64,000 nt of DNA, taken from Anaerolineales bacterium. GTDB lineage: Bacteria > Chloroflexota > Anaerolineae > Anaerolineales > UBA11579. Where the stretch lies: the NCBI GenBank assembly GCA_020059485.1, contig JAGVCA010000048.1:18195-82194 (forward strand), read 5' to 3'. A program made the position numbers and the translations under genes. The notes beneath the pieces were generated by a model, which had not been told where the DNA came from, did no database searches, and saw nothing but the letters and a program-made list of their open reading frames with translations. Position 1 is the first letter of the stretch, and each line of letters begins with the position of its first letter. Positions 1-7,752 of the stretch are shown here, piece after piece.

Positions 1-1
1 C

Positions 2-901
2 TCGGTCTCCGACGATGTATTGGACGAGGTGCTGGCGGAACCGAATCTGAATATCTACTCGGTGCGGATCCCTGAAATGACGTTGATCCTGTTCAACCTG
101 GGCGATACCGCGCCGGTGTTCTTCAAGGATGTTGATGTCCGCACAGCCCTGATGGCCGGCTTGAACCGCAGCTGGATGATCGATCAGGCGATGGACGGCC
201 AGGCGGTGATCGCCAACTCCCCGATCATGATGGGATCTTGGGCCTACTTTGCTGAGGGGATCACCTATGAGTACAGCACCGAAGAAGCCACGAACTTACT
301 GCGCAGCGCCGGCTACGGACTGCCGGTGGAGGGCGACCTGGTGCGGGTCAAGGACGGCCAGCCGTTGGCCTTTGACCTGATCTATGCTGATGAGCCCCGA
401 CACGCCGAACTGGCGGCATTGATCCAGGAATACTGGGCCGAGATCGGGGTGCAGGTTAACCTGGTGGCGGTGCCGGCGGATGCACTGGTGCGCGATTACC
501 TGGAGCCGCGCGCTTACCAAGCCGCGCTGGTCGATCTTTCGATGTTCAATTCACCGGACCCGGACCCGTATCCGTTTTGGCACCAGGCATCGATCAGCGG
601 CGGGCAGAACTATTCGCAGTGGGACGACCGTCGGGCGAGTGAATATATGGAGCGCGCCCGCGTGACCCCAAACCATGACGAGCGCACCCGTCTGTACCGC
701 AATTTCCAGATCCATTTTTCGCGCGAACTTCCGGCCCTGCCGCTGTTCTACCATATCTATAATTACCCGATCGACCAGCAAGTGCGCGGGGTACAGCTTG
801 GCCCGCTGTATGACCCGGCAGACCGCTTCGACAGCATCTATTTGTGGTCGCTGGAAACCCGGACGCCAGTTGAAGAAGTGCCTGAGGCCAGAGAGCCGTA
901 G
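2..901 (+). CDS. Peptide/solute ABC transporter substrate-binding protein (5' partial)
   Basis: The reading frame is open from base 2 of the window, so the N-terminus, including the expected signal peptide or lipobox, lies upstream; about 299 residues are visible. They match the C-terminal lobe of family 5 (DppA/OppA-like) extracellular binding proteins: the stretch with DVRTALMAGLNR near the start, the NLLRSAGY segment, and the ELPALPLFYHIYNY region before the end are typical of the family. It would bind a peptide or similar small solute outside the membrane and hand it to an ABC permease not in the window. An internal TTG at base 20 is not believed to be the start because the coding signal continues upstream. 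A strong intrinsic terminator follows 23 bases after the stop, so this is probably the last gene of its transcript. Substrate cannot be inferred. Confidence 0.85.
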   Translation, partial: SVSDDVLDEVLAEPNLNIYSVRIPEMTLILFNLGDTAPVFFKDVDVRTALMAGLNRSWMIDQAMDGQAVIANSPIMMGSWAYFAEGITYEYSTEEATNLLRSAGYGLPVEGDLVRVKDGQPLAFDLIYADEPRHAELAALIQEYWAEIGVQVNLVAVPADALVRDYLEPRAYQAALVDLSMFNSPDPDPYPFWHQASISGGQNYSQWDDRRASEYMERARVTPNHDERTRLYRNFQIHFSRELPALPLFYHIYNYPIDQQVRGVQLGPLYDPADRFDSIYLWSLETRTPVEEVPEAREP

Positions 902-923
902 GTCAGGCTTCATTTCAGAATGC

Positions 924-955
924 AATAACCCCGCAGCCAGCGGGGTTATTTTTTT
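924..955 (+). terminator. Rho-independent terminator after the binding-protein gene
   Basis: An 11-bp perfect stem (arms 924-934 and 940-950, AATAACCCCGC and its complement) with a 5-base loop runs directly into a T tract ending at 955. It separates the binding-protein gene from the lipoprotein gene at 1067. Confidence 0.9.
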
Positions 956-1066
956 GCTCGGCTTGGGAGGGCTGCATCACTCAAGGTTTAATTTCAGACA
1001 AAATAGATCCAATTTTGGCCAATGTGCGTATCTTTTTCGTAACTCACTACTGATAGGAGAAAAAGA

Positions 1067-2146
1067 ATGAGAACGAAAAGGATGTATTTGATCGTGATGA
1101 TGCTGACCTTGTCACTGGTCCTGGCTGCCTGTGGCGGCAAAACGGCTGTCACGCCCAGCCTGTCCGTATCCGACCAGGATGCGAGCGACGGCATGGTAGT
1201 CGTGGACTCTGCCACATCCGCCCAGGCTGGCTGGATGGTGATCCATGCCGATGGCGGCGGCTCACCTGGCCCGGTGATCGGGTACAGCGCAGTCGCCGAG
1301 GGTGAGAATAGCAACATTTCTGTCGCGATTGACCTCGAGGCGGCTACCGAAACGCTGTTTGCCATGCTGCATATCGATGCCGGCACCGCCAGCGTCTATG
1401 AGTTTCCCGGCGCAGACGAACCTGCCATGGCGGACGGTTCTGTCGTTGTGCAACCCTTCACAGTGACACTGCCGGAAACCGGTATGGATGAGATGGACGA
1501 TGGCATAATGACCAATTCCCTGTCGGTATCCGACCAGGATGCCAGCGACGGCACCGTTTTAGTGGATTCGGCTACCTCAGCCCAAGCCGGCTGGATGGTG
1601 ATCCATGCTGATGGCGGCGGCTCACCTGGCCCCGTGATCGGGTACAGCGCAGTCGCCGAGGGTGAGAATAGCAACGTAGCCGTCGATATCGATCTGGAGG
1701 CTGCCACCGAAACTTTGTTTGCCATGCTGCACATTGATGCCGGCACCGCCGGGACGTATGAGTTCCCCGGCGCGGACGAACCTGCCATGTCTGACGGTTC
1801 GGTCGTTGTCCAGGCGTTCACCGTCACTCTGCCGGAGTCCGGTATGGACGAAGAGATGGAAGACGATGAGATGATGGGGGAAGAGGTTGCTACGACAATC
1901 ATGGACAGCAGCTATGAACCCGCTGAGATCACCGTTTCGGTTGGGACCACTGTCGTCTGGACGATGAATGCCAATCTGCCTCATACGGTAACCGCTGATG
2001 ACGGCAGTTTTGACAGCGGGACCCTGGGCAATGGCGAGAGCTTTTCCTTCACCTTTGAGCAATCCGGCGAGTTCCCGTACTACTGCGCGTTCCATGGCGG
2101 ACCAGGCGGTGCAGGCATGTCCGGGACGGTCATCGTAGAGGAATAA
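1067..2146 (+). CDS. Lipoprotein with duplicated domain and C-terminal cupredoxin
   Basis: This is a 359-residue predicted lipoprotein: a short basic N-terminus, a hydrophobic stretch and the lipobox LAAC near residues 19-22. Two near-identical domains follow (about residues 32-142 and 152-262), each starting SLSVSDQDASDG and containing GWMVIHADGGGSPGPVIGY. They resemble the DUF7282 type known from archaeal surface proteins; this family match is from memory. After an acidic Met/Glu/Asp linker comes a plastocyanin-like cupredoxin domain with an apparent type-1 copper set: His in LPHTV, Cys in YYC, His in AFHGG and Met in AGMSG. It would act outside the membrane, perhaps as an electron carrier or copper protein. 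The start is supported by AGGAGA at 1055-1060, seven bases before ATG. It faces an ECF sigma/anti-sigma pair, but co-regulation is only a guess. Confidence 0.85.
   Translation: MRTKRMYLIVMMLTLSLVLAACGGKTAVTPSLSVSDQDASDGMVVVDSATSAQAGWMVIHADGGGSPGPVIGYSAVAEGENSNISVAIDLEAATETLFAMLHIDAGTASVYEFPGADEPAMADGSVVVQPFTVTLPETGMDEMDDGIMTNSLSVSDQDASDGTVLVDSATSAQAGWMVIHADGGGSPGPVIGYSAVAEGENSNVAVDIDLEAATETLFAMLHIDAGTAGTYEFPGADEPAMSDGSVVVQAFTVTLPESGMDEEMEDDEMMGEEVATTIMDSSYEPAEITVSVGTTVVWTMNANLPHTVTADDGSFDSGTLGNGESFSFTFEQSGEFPYYCAFHGGPGGAGMSGTVIVEE
1160..1850 (+). repeat. In-frame tandem duplication inside the lipoprotein gene (units about 1160-1490 and 1520-1850)
   Basis: Two copies of a roughly 330-base segment lie exactly 360 bases (120 codons) apart. 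Long stretches are identical, including the part coding for GWMVIHADGGGSPG and AVAEGENSN. Differences are mostly synonymous, indicating a fairly recent duplication or ongoing gene conversion. Confidence 0.9.
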
Positions 2147-2170
2147 CCGCCGTTATCCAAACAACCACAA

Positions 2171-2195
2171 AGGTCCGGCGATTGCCGGACCTTTT
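2171..2195 (+). terminator. Rho-independent terminator between convergent genes
   Basis: Perfect 9-bp stem AGGTCCGGC/GCCGGACCT (2171-2179 and 2184-2192) with loop GATT and a TTTT tail on the plus strand. The minus-strand side is followed by TTTGTGG, a weaker tail, so it may also help end the anti-sigma gene. Confidence 0.8.
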
Positions 2196-2212
2196 CACTT
2201 AATCTGGTTATG

Positions 2213-2923
2213 CTACTTTGAACCAAGGACCTTTTCGCCCGTCGGGCCGGGGCTGCCGCCGAACGGTTCGATGGTGATCCCGAAAGTGTCATAGCTGACC
2301 AGGGGATCGTGACTGTAAACCTTGATCGTTCCATACCCACTCTCAGCCACGGTGAACACCGCGCCGGTAGCGCGCTGATCCCCGCGGACCAGCCACAACT
2401 GGTACTGCTGGTCTGCCGGCAGTGGGGCCAGATCGGATACCACCAGCGTGCCGTACTGCCCGTCCGGACTGATGACGATCAACCCCGAGGCCTGGTGCAT
2501 CGCCCCGGTACCGAATAGACGAATGGTCGAAAAATCCTCCCCTGTGGCGGGACGCATCTGGTTCCACATCAACAGATTGCTGACCAACAGCACCACGATC
2601 AATCCCAGGCTGATAAAGGAGAAGGCTGGTTTCCAGCCGGTCAGTCGCCGCCAGAAACCAATTTTTGGCAAGCCGCCTGCGTGGTTCTCAGGCTGAACCT
2701 TCCGGATGATCCGCTCCCGCATCCCGGCCGGCGGCTGCGCATCCGGCGCGCCATAACCCAGGTGCCCGACGATATCCAGCATGGCATCGAATTCCCGCTG
2801 ACAGGTGGGACAGCCGGCCAGATGCTGCTGCAGACTGCCGGTTTGATCGGGTTCCAGGATGCCAAGAGCCAGGGCCGGGATTTGATCGCGTAGTTCCTGA
2901 TGGTCCTTCATGGTTGGCCTCAT
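2213..2923 (-). CDS. Anti-sigma factor, RskA type
   Basis: A 236-residue membrane protein. The N-terminal cytoplasmic part has a zinc-finger-like segment (HLAGCPTC near residues 30-37) of the kind that binds ECF sigma factors. One membrane span follows (about residues 100-122, LGLIVVLLVSNLL), then an extracytoplasmic domain matching the RskA C-terminal family (ISPDGQYGTLVVSDLAPLP, YQLWLVRGDQ, GAVFTV). It would hold the sigma factor encoded just upstream until regulated proteolysis releases it; the site-2 protease at 17.6 kb is a candidate for the final cut. The start could be either this Met or the Met four codons later. It follows the sigma gene by 54 bases on the same strand. Confidence 0.88.
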   Translation of the reverse strand: MRPTMKDHQELRDQIPALALGILEPDQTGSLQQHLAGCPTCQREFDAMLDIVGHLGYGAPDAQPPAGMRERIIRKVQPENHAGGLPKIGFWRRLTGWKPAFSFISLGLIVVLLVSNLLMWNQMRPATGEDFSTIRLFGTGAMHQASGLIVISPDGQYGTLVVSDLAPLPADQQYQLWLVRGDQRATGAVFTVAESGYGTIKVYSHDPLVSYDTFGITIEPFGGSPGPTGEKVLGSK

Positions 2924-2977
2924 CCTCGTGCAATAGGGATTGGATAATAATTGTACGACCGCGGACGCCGGATGGAT

Positions 2978-3538
2978 CTATTTTTCATCGATCAACAAGC
3001 CGCGTAGTTTTTGCATCCCCAGCCGCACCCGGGTTTTGATCGTCCCGAGCGGTTCGCCGCTTTCTGCCGCGATCTCGCTGTGGGACATTTCCCGGAAGTA
3101 AGCCATTGCCAGCGCCTCGCGCTGCTCTTCAGGCAGCATGGATAGCGCTTCCCGGACCCGGTTACGGGTCAAATTAAGTTCGGTCAGTTCTTCGGGGGTG
3201 GTCTGTTCGGAATTGTGACCATCGAGCACATCCGCCCAGGACATTTTCTGGCTGGCGCGGCTTTGTTTGCGGGCCAGATCGATCGACAGGTTGCGGGTGA
3301 TGACGCCTAACCAGGTGGAGAGACTGGCCCGGGTCGGGTCGTACCGCTCGATCTTCCGCCAGACGCGCAGGAAGACTTCCTGGGTAATATCTTCTGCCAG
3401 GGCTCGACTTTCCAGAATGCCGTAGGCGATGCTGTAGATCAGGTTGACGTACCGGTCGTAGAAGGCGTGGAAGGCCTGTGTATCCGCGTTCTGGATCAGG
3501 CCGACCAGGGCTTTGTCATCCAGTCGAGAGTCGTTCAC
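2978..3538 (-). CDS. RNA polymerase ECF sigma factor (SigK-like)
   Basis: A 186-residue ECF sigma factor. The region 2 signature is clear (DITQEVFLRVWRKIERYDP and LSTWLGVITRNLSIDLARK, about residues 48-90), as is the region 4 helix-turn-helix (LPEEQREALAMAYFREMSH, then GTIKTRVRLGMQKLR, about residues 130-180). The start is GTG at 3538 with a weak AAAGG upstream. It is transcribed with the RskA-type anti-sigma factor immediately downstream, the standard arrangement for envelope or redox stress control. Target promoters are unknown; self-regulation is usual for such pairs but was not demonstrated here. Confidence 0.92.
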   Translation of the reverse strand: MNDSRLDDKALVGLIQNADTQAFHAFYDRYVNLIYSIAYGILESRALAEDITQEVFLRVWRKIERYDPTRASLSTWLGVITRNLSIDLARKQSRASQKMSWADVLDGHNSEQTTPEELTELNLTRNRVREALSMLPEEQREALAMAYFREMSHSEIAAESGEPLGTIKTRVRLGMQKLRGLLIDEK

Positions 3539-3590
3539 ACGATACCTTTTGAATTGGTTTTACTATCGATGCCCACTTTGATGTCAGGGG

Positions 3591-3596
3591 ATTATA
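3591..3596 (-). promoter_or_regulatory. Possible -10 element for the sigma gene
   Basis: On the minus strand these bases read TATAAT, 53 bases upstream of the sigma-factor start. No convincing -35 was found at 16-18 bases, so this is a weak call. Confidence 0.3.
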
Positions 3597-3631
3597 CCGT
3601 AAGGAAAATCGGAAGTGGTGGGTGGCGCATA

Positions 3632-3663
3632 CCTCACCCAAAGGCCGTAGCCGTCCACTCCTC
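3632..3663 (+). repeat. 32-nt direct repeat, copy 1 (left flank of cofactor locus)
   Basis: The 32-base sequence starts CCTCACCCAAAGGCC and ends CCACTCCTC. It recurs in the same orientation at 8994-9025 with one mismatch. The two copies bracket the regulator and cofactor operon (3828-8899). Weaker similarity (GGTTGTT context) continues downstream of both copies. Confidence 0.85.
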
Positions 3664-3705
3664 AATCGAATGGATCGTTAATGCGCGGGCTGAGGGTTGT
3701 TTTGC

Positions 3706-3724
3706 TGTCAAAACATGTTTGACA
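3706..3724. repeat. Short inverted repeat TGTCAAA/TTTGACA
   Basis: Arms 3706-3712 and 3718-3724 are perfect reverse complements around a 5-base centre. It lies between the 32-nt repeat and the 3' end of the XRE regulator gene. The arms share TTGACA/TGTCAA with the operator at 4451-4484, so it could be a second binding site, but this is speculative. Confidence 0.35.
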
Positions 3725-3827
3725 TGTCAGGGAATGTAGAGGATTGGGTGGCGGTCTGGGAAAATGGCCCTGAAGCCGCTCATAGTTTTAATGGAGCGCT
3801 CTGATCAGCGATTGGATCGAATTGGGG

Positions 3828-4409
3828 TTAATGAAGTTTGTGAGGTAGAGGTTGTCCGCGATCTGTTTCCAGCACCAGTATCACTTTTGCCGGTTCAGGT
3901 CCAAGATTTCGCCAGCAATGTGGTTGGCTGGCTTTGAACAGCAGCCTGTCGCCAGGTTCCAGGACAAAGCACTCATCACCGATCAGATATTCCAGACTGC
4001 CTTCCAGACAGTGGACAAATTCCTCGCCTGGATGAAAAATCGGCTCAGAACAATTGTCGGAGTTTGGTGCAACTATCATGATGAATGGTTCCAGTTGCTG
4101 TTTGGGCAACCCGCGCCCAAGGCTTTCGATCGTGATCCCGTTACTTTTCAGTTGGATTGAGTCACCTGCTTTTACGAAGACTGCATATTGGTGGATCTCC
4201 TGTCGAAAAAAGTCCGTGATCGGCACGCCCAATGCAGAAGCAAGCTGGTGCAATGACGCGACGGTGGGCGAGTTTTCACCACGCTCAATCTTGCTAATCG
4301 CATTCACGGACAAGCCGCTTAGTTCGGACAGATCACGTAAGGATAATTCCTGGTTATTTCTGAAAACCCGGATCATTAGGCCCACATCGGGCACTCTGAT
4401 TAACGACAT
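3828..4409 (-). CDS. XRE-family regulator with C-terminal cupin domain
   Basis: A 193-residue protein. An N-terminal helix-turn-helix of the XRE/Cro type lies at about residues 8-65 (LRDLSELSGLSVNAISKIERGENSPT is the core, quoted only as landmarks LSELSGLS and ISKIERGE). A cupin_2 barrel follows at about residues 105-185 (HPGEEFVHCLEG, then FVLEPGDRL and PHCWRN). Such proteins bind DNA through the HTH and sense a small molecule or metal through the cupin. The start ATG has a strong AGGAGG at 4414-4419. It is divergent from the radical SAM/cofactor operon and shares a 34-bp palindrome with it, so it probably regulates both itself and that operon. The ligand is unknown. Confidence 0.9.
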   Translation of the reverse strand: MSLIRVPDVGLMIRVFRNNQELSLRDLSELSGLSVNAISKIERGENSPTVASLHQLASALGVPITDFFRQEIHQYAVFVKAGDSIQLKSNGITIESLGRGLPKQQLEPFIMIVAPNSDNCSEPIFHPGEEFVHCLEGSLEYLIGDECFVLEPGDRLLFKASQPHCWRNLGPEPAKVILVLETDRGQPLPHKLH

Positions 4410-4445
4410 GCTGCCTCCTGGGTGAATCAGTAACTATAATCCATA

Positions 4446-4489
4446 TATATACTACTTTAGTTGACAATTGTCAACAAAAGTAGTAGGAT
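4446..4489. promoter_or_regulatory. Overlapping divergent promoters centred on a 34-bp palindromic operator
   Basis: Bases 4451-4484 form a palindrome with 16 of 17 arm positions matching, centred on TTGACAATTGTCAA (4461-4474). Plus strand: -35 TTGACA (4461-4466), 17-base spacer, -10 TAGGAT (4484-4489), serving the cofactor operon. Minus strand: -35 TTGACA (4474-4469), 17-base spacer, -10 TATATA (4451-4446), serving the XRE-cupin gene. A protein bound to the palindrome would cover both -35 boxes. Confidence 0.75.
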
Positions 4490-4523
4490 AAAAATGAAAG
4501 CGAAGAACAGACAGGAGCAATAG

Positions 4524-5489
4524 ATGCAGTATGTTTTTGGACCAGTTCCATCCCGCAGGCTGGGCAGATCCCTCGGGATTGATACCATCCCGCTGAAGAC
4601 CTGCAACTGGAATTGTGTTTACTGTCAATTGGGGCGTTCGAGGCCAATGACCAACCAGCGGAAGGATTATATCCCGCTGAGTGAGATCCTCTCGGATGTA
4701 GAACGAGCTTTGAGTACAATTCCCCGGAAGGAAATTGATTGGATCACTTTTGTTGGATCGGGAGAGCCCACCCTCCACGCCGGGATCGGATGGTTGATCA
4801 GACAAGTCAAGCGGAAAACTGAAATCCCGGTGGCTGTGATCACGAACGGTTCGCTTCTGTTTGTTAAATCAGTGCGCAAAGATTTGCTGGAGGCAGATGC
4901 GGTCCTGCCGAGTCTTGATGCAGGCACGGCCGCTCTCTACATGAGAATCAACCGGCCGCATCCTGATATAGCCTTCGACCGCTACGTGGCTGGATTGATT
5001 GAATTCCGAAATGAGTATCGAGGACGATATTGGCTGGAGGTCATGCTGGTCCAGGGTCTGAATGACAGTGTCGAGGCGCTGGAGCAGATCGAAGCCCTCG
5101 TTGAGAAAATTAACCCCGATCAGGTGCATATCAACTTGCCTACACGTCCGCCTGCGGAAAAGTGGGTGCAACCGACAGACCAGGAAGGGATTATGCGAGC
5201 CAGTTTGATCTTGGGCGAAGTGGCGCATGTCATTCAACCGAATGAAGGCAGTTTTGTTCTGGAGTGCGGGGGAAACTACGTTGAGGCACTCATCGGGATC
5301 ATTACGCGGCATCCGATGAGTGAGGACCAACTTTTACATTCGCTTGAATTATTGCCGGAAGTGAAGCGCGCTCAAATCATCCAATCACTCAGCAGCAGTA
5401 AAAAAGTCCAAATAATTGAAAGGTATGGACAAAGCTTCTGGTGCGCTTCTCCTGCGGTCTTCCCCGATTCAAGAAAGGAAGATAATTAA
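4524..5489 (+). CDS. Radical SAM protein (COG0731-like)
   Basis: A 321-residue radical SAM enzyme. The CX3CX2C motif that holds the [4Fe-4S] cluster is at residues 27-34 (CNWNCVYC), preceded by FGPVPSRRLGRSLGID, characteristic of the COG0731 group. TFVGSGEPTLH, the SAM-binding GGE-like segment, lies near residue 76. The C-terminal 80 residues look like a small winged-helix domain (HPMSEDQLLHSLELLP). AGGAG at 4513-4517 supports the ATG. It is the first gene of the cofactor operon, 43 bases upstream of a NifX-like gene. The reaction is unknown; it could act on a metal-sulfur cofactor, a peptide or RNA. Assignment to the superfamily is firm, function is not. Confidence 0.88.
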   Translation: MQYVFGPVPSRRLGRSLGIDTIPLKTCNWNCVYCQLGRSRPMTNQRKDYIPLSEILSDVERALSTIPRKEIDWITFVGSGEPTLHAGIGWLIRQVKRKTEIPVAVITNGSLLFVKSVRKDLLEADAVLPSLDAGTAALYMRINRPHPDIAFDRYVAGLIEFRNEYRGRYWLEVMLVQGLNDSVEALEQIEALVEKINPDQVHINLPTRPPAEKWVQPTDQEGIMRASLILGEVAHVIQPNEGSFVLECGGNYVEALIGIITRHPMSEDQLLHSLELLPEVKRAQIIQSLSSSKKVQIIERYGQSFWCASPAVFPDSRKEDN

Positions 5490-5532
5490 GCGCCGTAAAC
5501 CGAATGGGATCAAAAGATTGGAGTAATTCAAG

Positions 5533-5892
5533 ATGAAAATTGCTATTTCTTCGACTATTGGCAAGATCAATGAACCGATCAGTGAGCGCTTTGGCCGTTG
5601 CAAATACTTTCTGATCTTTGACTCAGAGTGTCGCAAATGGGATACGAAACGCAACCCAGCTGAATCAGCACGAGGTGGGGCCGGCAGCCAGGTGGTCCAA
5701 TTTCTTTGTGATAATGGCGTGCGGGCTGTGATCAGTGGGCAATTTGGCCCCAATGCATATACTGCCTTGGCGGCCGCAGGTATGCAGGCTTATCGGGCAA
5801 GCAGTGGAACGCCCGAGGAATTGGTCGAGCGGCTGTTGGAAGGTGAGTTACAACAGGTTGATGTAGGATCTGGCTCAGAAAGACATTATTGA
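5533..5892 (+). CDS. NifX/NifB-family cofactor-binding protein 1
   Basis: A 119-residue single-domain protein of the dinitrogenase iron-molybdenum cofactor biosynthesis family (NifX, NafY, NifB C-terminal domain, orange protein). Seen: MKIAISSTIG at the N-terminus, SERFGRCKYFLIFD, and the GVRAVISGQFGPNA loop. Family members carry metal-sulfur clusters rather than catalyse a reaction. GGAG at 5520-5523 precedes the ATG. The stop overlaps the start of the first MinD-like ATPase gene by one base, suggesting translational coupling. No nif structural genes occur in the window, so a nitrogenase role is not supported; an ORP-like role is more likely. Confidence 0.88.
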   Translation: MKIAISSTIGKINEPISERFGRCKYFLIFDSECRKWDTKRNPAESARGGAGSQVVQFLCDNGVRAVISGQFGPNAYTALAAAGMQAYRASSGTPEELVERLLEGELQQVDVGSGSERHY

Positions 5893-6767
5893 TGGTGATT
5901 GCAGTCGCGAGTGGAAAAGGCGGTACCGGAAAAACTACGATAGCCGTCAGTTTGGCGAAAACACTGGCCGGGCTTGGCGTTCGGTTGTCTTTTCTGGATT
6001 GTGATGTTGAAGCGCCAGACGCAGATATCTACTTGAAACCTTCACCAGAGCAAAGAAAATCAGTTGAGATCCTGATCCCGGAAGTGGATCCCTCGCGGTG
6101 CTCTGGTTGTGGCCGATGTGCTGAAGTGTGTCAGTACAATGCGATCGTGGTTTTTGGCAACCACCCGCTTGTCCTTCCCCAATTGTGTCATGGCTGTGGA
6201 AGCTGCAGCTTGACATGTCCCGAAAGGGCGATCTCAGAAATCCCACGGCCGATTGGTTTTTTAGAGCGCGGCACAACCTCGGATGGGATTGATTTTTCCC
6301 GCGGTGTGCTCTCGATCGGAGAACCCCTGGCGGTTCCAGTCATCTCACACTTGAAACAATGGCACGACCATGCCGAAGAGGAGGTTGTCATCATTGATGC
6401 CCCGCCGGGAACGTCCTGCCCGGTGGTTGAATCAGTGCGCGGGGCTGGTTTTGTCATCCTGGTGACGGAACCTACGCCGTTTGGATTGCACGATTTGAGG
6501 TTGACGGTAAGGTTAACCGAGGAACTCAAGATTCCAAGAGGTGTGATCATCAATCGGGATGGGATCGGGAACGACGAGGTTGACCGCTATTGCCTGGCGA
6601 ACGACCTACCTATCTTGATGCGGATACCTTTTGAGAGGGAAATTGGGGCAGGGATCGCTCAGGGGAAGTCCTTGGTGGAGATCGATCCGTCGTATATAGA
6701 TCGGTTTCTGGCATTGTATAATCGATTGGAAGTACTGGCAGCTTCGAACGGAAAGGTGGGCGGATGA
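5892..6767 (+). CDS. MinD-superfamily ATPase with inserted ferredoxin domain 1
   Basis: 291 residues from the ATG at 5892; a TTG one codon earlier is possible. The deviant Walker A GKGGTGKTT is at about residues 9-17. A two-cluster ferredoxin insertion lies at about residues 60-115, with CSGCGRCAEVC and CHGCGSCSLTCP. The switch segment IDAPPGTSCP and the MinD-type C-terminus (LRLTVRLTEEL, RGVIINRDG) follow. This is the COG1149 architecture, related to Mrp/NBP35 cluster-transfer ATPases. It probably uses ATP to load or insert a metal-sulfur cofactor. It overlaps the next, paralogous gene by four bases (ATGA), so the two are likely made in equal amounts and may form a heterodimer. Confidence 0.92.
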   Translation: MVIAVASGKGGTGKTTIAVSLAKTLAGLGVRLSFLDCDVEAPDADIYLKPSPEQRKSVEILIPEVDPSRCSGCGRCAEVCQYNAIVVFGNHPLVLPQLCHGCGSCSLTCPERAISEIPRPIGFLERGTTSDGIDFSRGVLSIGEPLAVPVISHLKQWHDHAEEEVVIIDAPPGTSCPVVESVRGAGFVILVTEPTPFGLHDLRLTVRLTEELKIPRGVIINRDGIGNDEVDRYCLANDLPILMRIPFEREIGAGIAQGKSLVEIDPSYIDRFLALYNRLEVLAASNGKVGG

Positions 6768-7678
6768 GCCAACTGGTGATCCTGAGCGGCAAGGGAGGCA
6801 CCGGCAAGACCAGCGTGGCGGCCTCATTTGCCCACCTGGCGGCATGCAGTGGTGATCCAATTCGTTCAGTATTAGTGGACGCTGATGTGGATGCCGCTAA
6901 CCTGGAGCTCGTACTCGCTCCGGAGATCCTGGAGACTCATAAGTTTTACGGGGGTCAACTAGCCGTGATTGATCCGCAGGTATGTATGGGCTGCGGGACT
7001 TGCCAGCAGGTATGCCGATTTGACGCGGTGGATGAGATCGATGGAATTTATCAGATAGATCCAATCGCCTGTGAAGGCTGTGCGGCTTGCTTCTACCAAT
7101 GCCCTGAAGAAGCCATTCGCCTGGAGTTGCAGCTGGCTGGGACATGGCAATACTCGCAGAGCCGATACGGGCCATTGTTCCATGCTGCACTGCGCCCAGC
7201 TCAGGAGAACTCGGGGAAACTGGTTGCTCTGGTGAAGGAGAGGGCGATCCAACTGGCCAATACCGAGCAATTCGAATTGATCCTGATAGATGGCCCGCCG
7301 GGGATTGGATGTCCGGTGATCTCGGCCGTATCCGGGGTGACGCTGGCGCTGATTGTCGTTGAGCCGACAGCCGCGGGCATTCATGACATGCATAGGATAC
7401 TGGAGACGACTCGCCATTTTGAGATACCTGCGATCGTGTGTGTCAACAAGGCCGATCTTAATCTGGACGGAACTGCCTTGATCCGGGAATATTGCCAGGA
7501 GAAGGGGATCGAGGTAATCGGAGAGATACCGTTTGACGAATCGGTAACTGAGGCAATGGTGTCCGGAGAACCGGTTACGGCGTATCGGCCGAATGCGCCT
7601 GCCAGCCTGGCTTTGATCGCTTTGTGGGCTCAGGTTGTAAGTGCCTTGAGGAGAACCATCAAGATCAATTGTGTCTAG
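6764..7678 (+). CDS. MinD-superfamily ATPase with inserted ferredoxin domain 2
   Basis: A 304-residue paralogue of the preceding ATPase with the same plan: GKGGTGKTS near residues 9-17, a double [4Fe-4S] insertion at about 70-115 (CMGCGTCQQVC and CEGCAACFYQCP), IDGPPGIGCP at about residue 172, and a MinD-like C-terminal half (GIHDMHRIL, AIVCVNKADLN). Translation starts at the ATGA overlap with the upstream gene. Paired MinD/ferredoxin ATPases next to NifX-like proteins are known from the Desulfovibrio orange-protein operon, and this pair has that layout. A 74-base gap separates it from the second NifX-like gene. Confidence 0.92.
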   Translation: MSQLVILSGKGGTGKTSVAASFAHLAACSGDPIRSVLVDADVDAANLELVLAPEILETHKFYGGQLAVIDPQVCMGCGTCQQVCRFDAVDEIDGIYQIDPIACEGCAACFYQCPEEAIRLELQLAGTWQYSQSRYGPLFHAALRPAQENSGKLVALVKERAIQLANTEQFELILIDGPPGIGCPVISAVSGVTLALIVVEPTAAGIHDMHRILETTRHFEIPAIVCVNKADLNLDGTALIREYCQEKGIEVIGEIPFDESVTEAMVSGEPVTAYRPNAPASLALIALWAQVVSALRRTIKINCV

Positions 7679-7752
7679 ATAAACAGCAGAGGATTATTTG
7701 CCGACTTAAATTTTGGATGCATATTAACTCAACTAAAAAAAGGAAGACAAAA

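Noticed and set aside
1160..1850. CRISPR-like repeat
   Set aside because: There are only two long in-frame copies with coding content; it is a domain duplication. No short regularly spaced repeats were seen anywhere in the window.
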